Origin: Jatrophihabitans_A sp035248685
Lineage (GTDB): Bacteria; Actinomycetota; Actinomycetes; Mycobacteriales; Jatrophihabitantaceae
Direction: 5' to 3'
Length of the DNA stretch: 58,132 nt
Assembly (NCBI GenBank): GCA_035248685.1
Contig: DATFHF010000025.1
Coordinates: forward strand, 1 to 58,132
The notes beneath the pieces are model-generated. The model made no database searches. It was not told the origin of the DNA and saw nothing but the letters and a program-made list of their open reading frames with translations. The position numbers and the translations under genes are program-made. How positions within the stretch are numbered: position 1 is the stretch's first letter; every line of letters starts with the position of its first letter. This document shows positions 7,170 through 15,218 of this stretch, piece after piece.

Positions 7170-8585
7170 ATGTCCCAGTCGCGCGTTCGCCTGCCGTCCT
7201 GGACCTCGCATCCGGGCTTCGGGGTGCTGGTACTGCTGGCCATGGCGGTGGCGCTGATCGCGCACGGCGAACCCCAGCCGTCCTCGCGTCCCAGCGGCAC
7301 CTCGGTCGGGGTCAGCGGGACGGCCAGCGCGGTCGGGGCGCTGCCCCCGCTGCTCTACCTGCGGGCCGGTCATGTCGAGCTTCGCCAGCAGGGTGGCGTG
7401 CGTACCGTCGCGCTGCCGGCCGGCGCGGTGCCGCTGGCGGTGGTTGCCGGTCGCGGGCTGGACGTGGTACTTGCCGCGCTGGAGGGCCGGCAGCACGCGC
7501 TGGCCGTCGACCACCGGCTGGTGGTGCACGACCTGGGGTTGGCCGACGCGGTGCTGCCGACCGCGACCGGCCCGGCCGCGGTGATCGTCGAGAGTGCCGT
7601 GGTAGACCCAGGCGAACTGGTGCAGGGCCAGCTGGCGTCGACCAGCGGTTCGCCGGGCCCCAGCGCCAGCTCGACCAGCCCGTCGGCCAGCCGTTCCGGT
7701 GCCGGCCCGCCGCCGCTGCGCGACTACCTGATCCAACGCTACGACCAGTCCGGCCGGGCAATTGGCCTACCGGAGGCGTTGCCGTCCCAGACCAGGCTGG
7801 CGACCGACACCGCCGAGGGGCTGGTGGTCTGGCAACCGGTCAGCAGGGTCTACGACCGTGGGGTGCCTCAGGAGTCGCTGTCGGCGGCGGCCACCCTGAT
7901 CCGCCCGGACGGCACCCAGCGCAAGCTGGGGCCGGTGCACCCGCTAGCCGCCAATGCCGAGAACCTGCTGGTCTGGGACGTCGCGGTCCACCGGTTCGGC
8001 GTGATGCCGCTGCGCTACATCACCTCGACCGCCACCAGCACCGCCAGCCCGAACAGCAGTCGGTCGGAGTCGGCGCCGGTGTCAGGCGAATCGGGCTCCG
8101 GTTCGCCGAGCCCGCAGCCGACCACGGTGGCCGGGGTGCGCTGGTTCCTGCCGACCAAGGCACTTCAGTTCGTCACCGGGCCGGCCACCTTCAGACAGGA
8201 CGGTTCGGCTTTCGCCGTGTACGCCCAGGTCGGCAGCCGCCGCCGGCTGGTGGTGGCCGAACTGCAGAGCCTGGACACTGTTCAGGTGCTGGCGCTTGCG
8301 CAGCCACCGGCCAAGTCCAGCCCGGCACCGACCGGCACGCCGACCCTGGTCAGCCCCAGCGACACCGCCTCGACCAGCACCGACCGGAGCAGCTCGGCCA
8401 GCGTCCCAGCCCTGGAACCGGACGGATACCCGATCGCGGCGCCGCTGGCACCGCTGTGGTGGGGCGCGATGGTGGTCGGGCTCGGTGCCGACGGAACGGT
8501 GATCGGTTACAAGCCCGGCAGTACCCAGTCCGCGCTGCTCGACCTGGGGCTGGCCGGCATTCAGGCGCTGGCGCCGGCACCGTAG
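7170..8585 (+). CDS. Unknown membrane-anchored or secreted Ser/Thr/Pro-rich protein
   Basis: 471 residues, not recognised. One hydrophobic segment near the N terminus (about 17-32, GFGVLVLLAMAVALIA) acts as signal peptide or anchor; the rest is predicted outside the cell. Three low-complexity Ser/Thr/Ala/Pro-rich linkers (about 153-178, 289-320 and 379-412) separate blocks rich in beta-strand-like stretches such as LYLRAGHVELRQQGG and RRRLVVAELQSLDTV. The layout suggests a propeller or repeated beta domains on flexible spacers. It starts 18 nt after the histidine kinase and is co-directional, so it may be an output or sensing partner of the two-component system. Convergent with fadB, 9 nt away. 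Confidence 0.7.
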   Translation: MSQSRVRLPSWTSHPGFGVLVLLAMAVALIAHGEPQPSSRPSGTSVGVSGTASAVGALPPLLYLRAGHVELRQQGGVRTVALPAGAVPLAVVAGRGLDVVLAALEGRQHALAVDHRLVVHDLGLADAVLPTATGPAAVIVESAVVDPGELVQGQLASTSGSPGPSASSTSPSASRSGAGPPPLRDYLIQRYDQSGRAIGLPEALPSQTRLATDTAEGLVVWQPVSRVYDRGVPQESLSAAATLIRPDGTQRKLGPVHPLAANAENLLVWDVAVHRFGVMPLRYITSTATSTASPNSSRSESAPVSGESGSGSPSPQPTTVAGVRWFLPTKALQFVTGPATFRQDGSAFAVYAQVGSRRRLVVAELQSLDTVQVLALAQPPAKSSPAPTGTPTLVSPSDTASTSTDRSSSASVPALEPDGYPIAAPLAPLWWGAMVVGLGADGTVIGYKPGSTQSALLDLGLAGIQALAPAP

Positions 8586-8594
8586 TTAGACGAG

Positions 8595-10691
8595 TTAGGA
8601 CGGCACGCTGGCCTGGCCGGCCGGCAGGAACCGGTGTCCGACCACCCGCTCGGAGACGCCGGTGCGGTCCAGGTACGGGGTGATCCCGCCGAGGTGGAAC
8701 GGCCAGCCGGCGCCGAGCAGCAGGCACAGGTCGATGTCCTGTGGCTCGGCCACCACCCCGGCGTCCAACATCAGCCCGATCTCCTCGGCCAGTGCCGAGA
8801 GCGCGCGGTCACGGACCTGCTCCTCGGTCAACATCACGTCGCCGGTGGCGAACAATCCGGCGACCTCCGGGTCGAGCTGCTGGCTGCCGGTGTCCCAGCG
8901 GTAGATGCCGGGCTTGCCGGCCTCGACCAGCCGGCGCAGGTTCTCCGACACCTGGTAGCGCTCGGGAAACGCCGCATGCATGGTCTCGGCGACGTGCAGG
9001 GCCACCGGCGGCCCGACCAGCGCGAGCAACACGAACGGAGACATCGGCAACCCGAGCGGGGCAAGCGCGGTGTCCGCCACCTCGATCGGGGTGCCCTCAT
9101 CCACCGCCGCGGTGATCTCGCCGAGGAATCGGGTGAGCAGCCGGTTCACCACGAACGCCGGCGCGTCTGTCACCAGCACCGGGGACTTCTTCAACGTCTT
9201 GGCCACCGCGAACGCGGTCGCCAGGCTGGCCTCATCGGTGTGTTCGGCGCGCACGATCTCCAGCAGCGGCAGCACCGCGACCGGGTTGAAGAAGTGGAAT
9301 CCGACCACCCGCTCGGGGTGCTTCAGGTCGGCGGCGATCTCGCTGACCGATAGCGAGGAGGTGTTGGTGGCCAGCACCGCCTGCGGGTCGATGAAGGCCT
9401 CGAGCTCGGCGAACACCGCTTTCTTGACGGCCAGTTCCTCGAAGACCGCCTCGATCACGAAGTCCGCGTCGGCGAAGCCGTCCTTCGTCGACGAGCCGGT
9501 CACCAGTCCCTTCAGCCGGTTGGCCTTGTCCGGATTGAGCCGGCCCTTGGCCAGCAGTTGGTCCAGCTCCTGATGGACGTAGCCGACCCCCCTGTCCAAC
9601 CTGGCCTGGTCGACGTCGGTGAGCGCCACCGGTACCTCCAGCCGCCGGGCGAACAGCAGCGCGAGCTGGCTGGCCATCAGGCCGGCGCCGACGATTCCCA
9701 CCTTGGTCACCGGCCGGGCCGACGAGCGGTCGGGCGCGCCGGCCGGCCGCTTGGCCCGCTTGTTCACCAGGTCGAAGGCGTACAGGCCGCTGCGCAGCTC
9801 CTCGCTCATGATCAGATCGGCCAGCGCTTCGTCCTCGGCAGCCGTTCCGGTCGCGAAGTCGGCGGTCCGGGCCAGCTCGATCAGCTCCAGCGCGCGGTAG
9901 GGCGCCGGCGCGGCACCGTGCAGCCGGGCATCGGCGTACGCCCGGCCGGCGGCGACCGCCTGGTCCCAGGCCGCACCGCGGTCCGGTTCCGGCCGCTGAA
10001 TCGGGGTGGAGCCGTCGAGCACCTTGGCGGCCCAACGCAGCGACTCGGCCAGGAAGTCGGCGGAGTCCAGCAGCTCATCGACGATGCCCAGTTGGTGGGC
10101 CTGTGCCGGTCGCAGCATCTTGTTCTGGTTCAGCGCGTTCTCCACGATCACGGTGACCGCGTTGCGCGCGCCGATCAGGTTCGGCAGCAGTTGGGTGCCG
10201 CCCCAGCCCGGCACCAGGCCAAGGAAACACTCGGGAAACGCGATCGCCGCGGCGGAGGCGGACAGCGTGCGGTAGTCGCAGTGCAGCGCCAGTTCCAGGC
10301 CGCCGCCCAGCACCGCGCCGTTGACGAACGCGAAGCTCGGGACGTCCAAATTCTTGATCCGGGCGAACACCTGGTGGCCGGCCCGGGCAATGGCCAGCGC
10401 CTGCGCCCGGTCGGTGATCAGGCCGACACCGGAAATGTCGGCGCCGACCGCGAAGACGAACGGCTTGCCGGTAATGGCCACCGCGCTCACCCGCGGGTGG
10501 TGCGCGTCAATGGCGTCCAGCGCGTCCGACAGCGACCGCAGGCCGGCCGGGCCGAAGGTGGACGGCCGGGTGTGGTCGTGGCCGTTGTCCAGCGTTATCA
10601 AGGCGATCTCGCCCGGCACGCCCGGTACCTCGAAGTAGCGGACCAGCGAGTGGGTGACTACCTCGTCGGCGAACTCCGGAGCGTCATTCAT
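8595..10691 (-). CDS. fadB: Fatty-acid oxidation multifunctional protein (enoyl-CoA hydratase / 3-hydroxyacyl-CoA dehydrogenase)
   Basis: 698 residues from the ATG at 10691, which overlaps the fadA stop (ATGA). A longer in-frame start would lie inside fadA and is unlikely. The N-terminal crotonase domain (about 15-215) has the oxyanion-hole region KPFVFAVGADISGVG and the segment NGAVLGGGLELALHCDY. A dehydrogenase NAD-binding domain follows (from about 328, VGIVGAGLMASQLALLFA; then LATNTSSLSVSEIA and HFFNPVAVLPLLEIV), and two 3HCDH C-terminal domains. It catalyses hydration and NAD-dependent oxidation in beta-oxidation. It makes the alpha subunit of a trifunctional complex with FadA. Confidence 0.93.
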   Translation of the reverse strand: MNDAPEFADEVVTHSLVRYFEVPGVPGEIALITLDNGHDHTRPSTFGPAGLRSLSDALDAIDAHHPRVSAVAITGKPFVFAVGADISGVGLITDRAQALAIARAGHQVFARIKNLDVPSFAFVNGAVLGGGLELALHCDYRTLSASAAAIAFPECFLGLVPGWGGTQLLPNLIGARNAVTVIVENALNQNKMLRPAQAHQLGIVDELLDSADFLAESLRWAAKVLDGSTPIQRPEPDRGAAWDQAVAAGRAYADARLHGAAPAPYRALELIELARTADFATGTAAEDEALADLIMSEELRSGLYAFDLVNKRAKRPAGAPDRSSARPVTKVGIVGAGLMASQLALLFARRLEVPVALTDVDQARLDRGVGYVHQELDQLLAKGRLNPDKANRLKGLVTGSSTKDGFADADFVIEAVFEELAVKKAVFAELEAFIDPQAVLATNTSSLSVSEIAADLKHPERVVGFHFFNPVAVLPLLEIVRAEHTDEASLATAFAVAKTLKKSPVLVTDAPAFVVNRLLTRFLGEITAAVDEGTPIEVADTALAPLGLPMSPFVLLALVGPPVALHVAETMHAAFPERYQVSENLRRLVEAGKPGIYRWDTGSQQLDPEVAGLFATGDVMLTEEQVRDRALSALAEEIGLMLDAGVVAEPQDIDLCLLLGAGWPFHLGGITPYLDRTGVSERVVGHRFLPAGQASVPS

Positions 10692-11929
10692 CAGTTGCAA
10701 CCTTTGCTGTAATGCGGGTTCTCCCAGATCACCGAACCGCCCTGGCCGAGCCCGACGCACATCGCGGTCAGGCCATAGCGAACCTCGGGGTGCTCGGCGA
10801 ACTGGCGGGCAAGTTGGGACATCAACCGGACCCCGGAGGAGGCCAGCGGGTGCCCCAGCGCGATCGCGCCGCCGTACTGGTTGACCCGCGGATCGTCGTC
10901 GTCGATGCCGTAGTGATCGAGAAAAGCCAGTACCTGTACGGCAAACGCTTCGTTGAGCTCGAACAGTCCGATGTCGGAGATGGACAGGCCGGTGCTGGCC
11001 AGCGCCCGCTCGGTGGACGGGATCGGGCCGACGCCCATCACCGCCGGGTCCGCCCCGGCGAAGCCGTAGCCGACCAGCTTCATCTGCACCGGCAGCCCGA
11101 GTTCGGCGGCGGTGTCGGTAGCCGCGAGCAGGCAGCCGGTGGCACCGTCGTTCAGGCCGGCCGAGTTGCCGGCGGTAACCCGGCCGTGCGGACGGAACGG
11201 GGTCTTCAGCGCCGCCAGATCCGCCAGCGTGGTACCCGGCCGGGGTGGTTCGTCCTTGCTGGCCAACCCCCAGCCCAACTCGGCCGACCGGATGGCGACC
11301 GGAACCAGGTCCGGCTGAATCTTGCCCTCGGCGTAGGCCTTGGCGACCTTTTCCTGGCTGCGCAACGCATATCGGTCGGCGCGCTGGCGGGTCAGTTGCG
11401 GGAATCGGTCGTGCAGGTTCTCCGCGGTCGCGCCCATCGACATCGCGTCCAGGTCCACCAACTTTTCGGCGAGGAACCGCGGGTTCGGGTCGGCAGCCTC
11501 ACCCATCGGGTGCCGGCCCATGTGCTCGACCCCACCGGCGATCGCGACGTCGTAGGCGCCGAAGGCGATCGAGCCGGCCACCGAGGTGACCGCCGTCATG
11601 CCACCGGCGCACATGCGGTCGATCGCATAGCCGGGCACCGACGCCGGCAGGCCGGCCAGCAGCGCGGCGACCCGGCCGATGGTCAGGCCCTGGTCGCCGA
11701 TCTGGGTGGCCGCCGCGATCGCCACCTCGTCGATCCGCTCCGGCGGCAATTGCGGGTGGCGGCGAAGCAGTTCGCGCACCACCGCCACGATCATGTCATC
11801 GGCGCGGGTCTCGGCGTACATGCCCTTGCCGGCCTTGCCGAACGGGGTACGGACGCCGCCGACGAAGGCGACCTCGCGGATCGGGCGGGACGGATGTGGC
11901 GACTGGGTCGGCACGGCGGGTGCTGGCAC
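10691..11929 (-). CDS. fadA: Acetyl-CoA acyltransferase (3-ketoacyl-CoA thiolase)
   Basis: 412 residues from GTG at 11929. This start has AGGGAG six nt upstream. A GTG at 11992 would overlap the candidate -10 box and operator, so I reject it. Thiolase motifs: nucleophilic cysteine in YAIDRMCAGGMTAVTS, AGGVEHMGRHPMG, NSAGLNDGATGCLLA, the histidine in LGHPLASSGVRL, and the C-terminal catalytic cysteine in LTAMCVGLGQGGSVIWE. It cleaves 3-ketoacyl-CoA with CoA, the last beta-oxidation step, in complex with FadB. First gene of the fadA-fadB operon. Confidence 0.92.
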   Translation of the reverse strand: MPAPAVPTQSPHPSRPIREVAFVGGVRTPFGKAGKGMYAETRADDMIVAVVRELLRRHPQLPPERIDEVAIAAATQIGDQGLTIGRVAALLAGLPASVPGYAIDRMCAGGMTAVTSVAGSIAFGAYDVAIAGGVEHMGRHPMGEAADPNPRFLAEKLVDLDAMSMGATAENLHDRFPQLTRQRADRYALRSQEKVAKAYAEGKIQPDLVPVAIRSAELGWGLASKDEPPRPGTTLADLAALKTPFRPHGRVTAGNSAGLNDGATGCLLAATDTAAELGLPVQMKLVGYGFAGADPAVMGVGPIPSTERALASTGLSISDIGLFELNEAFAVQVLAFLDHYGIDDDDPRVNQYGGAIALGHPLASSGVRLMSQLARQFAEHPEVRYGLTAMCVGLGQGGSVIWENPHYSKGCN

Positions 11930-11971
11930 GGCGGGCTCCCTGGGAGGCAAAATGCGATCGCGGTGGCGCGT

Positions 11972-11996
11972 GTTACCGATGAGTAACTTCACTGTA
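11972..11996 (-). promoter_or_regulatory. Candidate fadAB promoter with operator palindrome
   Basis: On the minus strand TACAGT (11991-11996) fits an actinobacterial -10 box. It is followed at once by the inverted repeat GTTAC-N6-GTAAC (11972-11987), which would cover the transcription start. That position suits a repressor, such as a TetR-type fatty-acid regulator responding to acyl-CoA. The leader to the chosen fadA start is about 55 nt. No regulator gene lies next to it. Confidence 0.5.
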
Positions 11997-12071
11997 GCGC
12001 CAGCGCGTCCCGACTGCCCGGACGAGTCGTTGTGAGATGTCCGACGGCCTGGATCGCGGTGGTGCGGTGGG

Positions 12072-13379
12072 TCAGCTGGCGACCGGTTCCGGTTCGGCCG
12101 GTGGCTGGGTGGCTAAAGCCCGGGTCAGTCCGGCCGCCAGCAAGTCGACCTGCCAGGCCCGCGCGCCGAGCTCGGCCAGCCGGTCGCGGACCGCCTGCTC
12201 GGTCAGCGGGCTCACCGAGTGCCAGGCCAGCCGCCGAACCGTTTCACCGGCCAGCAGGTTCTGGCCCACCACCTGATGCTTGGCCGCCGCGGCCGCCACT
12301 ACCTCTTTGCAGGCGACCAGCCGGACCGCGGCGGCCGGGTCCTTGTCCCGCCACCGGGACTGGGCCGGCATCGCATCCGGCCCGGTCGGCAGCTGGGCCA
12401 GCGAGGGCAGCGCATCGTCCGGTGCGTGCCGGCCCTCATCCAGTGCGGTGAACCAGTACTGGCCCAGCCGGCGCTGCCGAGGGCCGTGAAAGACCTCCAG
12501 CGTGATGAGATCCTGCTCCCGGGCCGGGTTCGCCTTGACCGCCGCCACAATCGCGGAATCCGGCAATAGCCGGCTGGGAGCGACGTCCCGTCGGGCGGCC
12601 AGCCGGTCGCGGGCTTGCCACAGCGAGCGGACCATCGCCAGCTGCCGCCGGGTGCGCAGGCCGTGGATCCCGGAGGTACGACGCCAGGGCTCGGCGCGCG
12701 GCGGGCTGGGTGGCGCGTTCAGCACGGTGGCGAACTCCTGCTCGGCCCACTCCAGCTTGCCAGCCCGGTCCAGCTCGGTACGCAGCACCGCCCGCAGCTC
12801 GATCAGCAGCTCGACGTCCAGCGCGGCGTAGACCAGCCAGTCGTGCGGCAGCGGCCGGGTCGACCAGTCGGCCGCCGAGTGGCCCTTCTCCAGCGAGATG
12901 CCCAGGTACTGCTCCAGCATGGTGCCCAGCGCCACCCGCTCCGAGCCGAGCAGCCGGCCGGCCAGCTCGGTGTCGAACAACCGCCGCGGCCACATTCGCA
13001 GCTCGGCCAGGCACGGCAGATCCTGGTTGGCGGCGTGCAGGATCCACTCGGCGTCGGCCAGTGCGGCGTCCAGGCTGCTGAGGTCCGGCAGCTCGATCGG
13101 GTCGATCAGGAACGTGCCGGCACCGGCCCGGCGCAGTTGCACCAGGTAGGCGCGCTGGCTGTAGCGGTAGCCGGATGCGCGTTCGGCATCCACCGCGACC
13201 GGGCCGCTGCCGGCGGCCAGCGCGGCTGCCGCGTCGGCGAGTTCGGCGGTGCCGCGCAGCGGTTCCGGAGTTCCTTCACGCGGGCTGTGCAGTGGCTGTA
13301 TGGCTGGTTCCGGTTGTCCGGCGTCGGTCGGGGGCGCGCTTGCCGGCCCGACCGGTGGGTCGAGACCGTCAGCGCCCAC
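12072..13379 (-). CDS. rnd: Ribonuclease D-like 3'-5' exonuclease with HRDC domain
   Basis: About 435 residues from a GTG at 13379, which overlaps the DUF3000 gene by 11 nt. The frame stays open further upstream but that part is the shadow of DUF3000. DEDD exonuclease motifs: VAVDAERASGYRYSQRAYLVQL (Exo I, D and E), LHAANQDLPCL (Exo II), and DWLVYAALDVELLIEL (Exo III with conserved Tyr and Asp). An HRDC domain occupies about residues 235-310, followed by an alpha-helical C terminus. It trims tRNA or other RNA 3' ends. It matches the mycobacterial Rv2681-Rv2680 pairing as I recall. The exact start is uncertain. Confidence 0.87.
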   Translation of the reverse strand: MGADGLDPPVGPASAPPTDAGQPEPAIQPLHSPREGTPEPLRGTAELADAAAALAAGSGPVAVDAERASGYRYSQRAYLVQLRRAGAGTFLIDPIELPDLSSLDAALADAEWILHAANQDLPCLAELRMWPRRLFDTELAGRLLGSERVALGTMLEQYLGISLEKGHSAADWSTRPLPHDWLVYAALDVELLIELRAVLRTELDRAGKLEWAEQEFATVLNAPPSPPRAEPWRRTSGIHGLRTRRQLAMVRSLWQARDRLAARRDVAPSRLLPDSAIVAAVKANPAREQDLITLEVFHGPRQRRLGQYWFTALDEGRHAPDDALPSLAQLPTGPDAMPAQSRWRDKDPAAAVRLVACKEVVAAAAAKHQVVGQNLLAGETVRRLAWHSVSPLTEQAVRDRLAELGARAWQVDLLAAGLTRALATQPPAEPEPVAS

Positions 13380-13998
13380 CGAGTACGGCCACGCCTTCCG
13401 GGGGCAGGCCGGCGGCGGTGCACAGCAGATCGACGAAGGCACGCAGGTGAGCGGAAAGGTCGTCCTCGGTCGCGGTCCAGGAGCCGCGCAACTCCAGCTG
13501 GGTGTTGCTGGACGGCCCGTGCAGGTCACCGAAGCGGGTTGAGGTGGTCTGGGTGACGGTGCCACCGACCGCGGTGTGGGCGGCCCCGCGCTGCTCCAGC
13601 GACTCGGTCAGCCAGCTCCAGCCGACCGCCGGCAGTAACGGGTCGCCGGCCATGTCGGGCGCCAGATCCGCCTGCGCGTAGCCGACCAGCCGGAGCTCGC
13701 CATCCCAAGCCTCGGCGCCCTCCGGGTCGTAAAGCACTACCAGTCGACCGGTGGCGCAATCCGGGTTGGCCGGGGTGCCGATGTCCACCGCCACCGCGAA
13801 GGACCACGGGGCCAGCCGCTGTGGTGGCCGGATCCGCTCCACCCGGGCCTCTCGGCGGACGGTGGTGGTGAGCAGGCTGCTGACTGCGGTGCGAAACGCT
13901 TCGGGCGCGCTGGTCGGCACTGCGTCGGCGTCGAGCTCACCGGCGGCGCCGGCCGCGTTGGCCGTGCCGTCCGCGGTGGCGCCGTGATCGGACAACAT
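13369..13998 (-). CDS. DUF3000 domain protein
   Basis: 209 residues, actinobacteria-specific conserved family of unknown function. The N terminus is low complexity; the conserved part begins near residue 30 (PEAFRTAVSSLLTTTVRREA) and includes RLAPWSFAVAVDI and the tail HLRAFVDLLCTAAGLPPEGVAVLGGR. Possibly translationally coupled to the RNase D gene that overlaps its 3' end. This order is conserved in many actinobacteria and suggests a joint role in RNA metabolism (inference). The ATG at 13998 is 139 nt from divergent hemE. Confidence 0.85.
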   Translation of the reverse strand: MLSDHGATADGTANAAGAAGELDADAVPTSAPEAFRTAVSSLLTTTVRREARVERIRPPQRLAPWSFAVAVDIGTPANPDCATGRLVVLYDPEGAEAWDGELRLVGYAQADLAPDMAGDPLLPAVGWSWLTESLEQRGAAHTAVGGTVTQTTSTRFGDLHGPSSNTQLELRGSWTATEDDLSAHLRAFVDLLCTAAGLPPEGVAVLGGR

Positions 13999-14137
13999 GT
14001 GGATACGGTCCCTTTCCGGATACCAGTATGCGCGGCCTAGAACTTCGCATGCAGGTCGGCCGGGTTGCCGAAGGCGCGCCGGGGGCTGCGCAGGCTGGCG
14101 GACAACCGGTCGTCCCGGGCATGCGACGATGGCTGGG

Positions 14138-15214
14138 ATGAGCGCGATCGAGAGCCCCGCGGGCTCCTCCGGCACCGTCGCCGACCCGCCCGGCACCGCA
14201 GAACTGCCGTTGCTGATCCGGGCCGCGACCGGTCGCCCGGGTCCTCGGCCGCCGGTGTGGTTCATGCGCCAGGCCGGCCGATCGCTGCCGGAGTACCGGG
14301 CGGTGCGGGCCGGCACGTCCATGCTGGAGGCCTGCCGCACACCGGATCTGGTCACCGAGATCACCCTCCAGCCGGTGCGCCGGCACGGCGTGGACGCGGC
14401 GATCTTCTTCTCCGACATCGTGGTGCCGCTGGTGGCCGCCGGCCTGGATATCGAGATCGTGCCGGGCACCGGTCCGGTGGTGGCCGAGCCGATCCGTGTC
14501 GAGGCGGACCTGCATCGGGTCCGGCCGCTGGATCCGGGGCAGCTGGCCGACATCGACCAGTCCGTCCGGCAGGTGGTGGCCGGGCTGGCCGAGGTGCCGC
14601 TGATCGGCTTCGCGGGCGCTCCGTTCACGCTGGCCAGCTACCTGATCGAGGGTGGCCCGTCGAAGGAGCACGCCAAGACCAAGGCGCTGATGCATTCGGC
14701 GCCGGCGCTCTGGCGCGGCCTGCTGGACCGGCTGGCCGCGATCTCGGCGACCTTTCTGCGGGTGCAGCTCGAGGCGGGCGCGGCCGCGGTGCAGCTGTTC
14801 GACTCCTGGGCCGGCGCCCTGTCCGCGGCCGACTACGCCGAGTTCGTGCTGCCGCATTCCAGCGCGGTGTTCGCCGAGCTGGCCGGCTTCGACGTCCCGA
14901 AGATTCACTTCGGGGTGGGGACGGCCGAACTGCTGGACCTGATGCGCAGCGCCGGCGCCTCGGTGGTGGGGGTGGACTGGCGGACCCCGCTGGACGTGGC
15001 CGCCGCCCGGATCGGCGGTCGGACCCCGGTGCAGGGCAACCTGGATCCGGCGCTGCTGCTGGCCGACTGGCCGGTGGTGGAAGCGGCGGTGCGCCGGATC
15101 GTGGCCGAGGGCAGCCGGGCTCCGGGGCACATCTTCAACCTCGGCCACGGTGTGCTGCCCGACACCGACCCGGACGTGCTGACCCGGGTCGTCGATCTCA
15201 TCCGGTCGCTCTAG
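14138..15214 (+). CDS. hemE: Uroporphyrinogen III decarboxylase
   Basis: 358 residues. It decarboxylates the four acetate side chains of uroporphyrinogen III to give coproporphyrinogen III in the cytoplasm. Motifs: the signature WFMRQAGRSLPEYRAVR with the substrate-binding arginines, FFSDIVVPL, LIGFAGAPFTLASYLIEGG, VQLFDSWAG and the final FNLGHGVLPDTDP. ATG at 14138 is chosen because the conserved N terminus starts soon after; ATG at 14129 is possible. First gene of a tight hemE-hemY-chdC operon, with a 4-nt gap to the next gene. Confidence 0.96.
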   Translation: MSAIESPAGSSGTVADPPGTAELPLLIRAATGRPGPRPPVWFMRQAGRSLPEYRAVRAGTSMLEACRTPDLVTEITLQPVRRHGVDAAIFFSDIVVPLVAAGLDIEIVPGTGPVVAEPIRVEADLHRVRPLDPGQLADIDQSVRQVVAGLAEVPLIGFAGAPFTLASYLIEGGPSKEHAKTKALMHSAPALWRGLLDRLAAISATFLRVQLEAGAAAVQLFDSWAGALSAADYAEFVLPHSSAVFAELAGFDVPKIHFGVGTAELLDLMRSAGASVVGVDWRTPLDVAAARIGGRTPVQGNLDPALLLADWPVVEAAVRRIVAEGSRAPGHIFNLGHGVLPDTDPDVLTRVVDLIRSL

Positions 15215-15218
15215 CCCG

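Noticed and set aside
6324..7736. Long open frame (470 codons) on the minus strand opposite the histidine kinase
   Set aside because: Composition is that of a shadow frame in high-GC DNA (Gly/Arg/Gln/His-rich, no domain), and the plus strand holds clear kinase motifs.
11930..11992. GTG at 11992 as fadA start
   Set aside because: It overlaps the candidate -10 and operator and has no ribosome-binding site, while GTG 11929 has AGGGAG at good spacing.
13380..13565. N-terminal extension of RNase D
   Set aside because: The extra residues are the out-of-frame shadow of DUF3000 and have no relation to the RNase D family; start placed at 13379.
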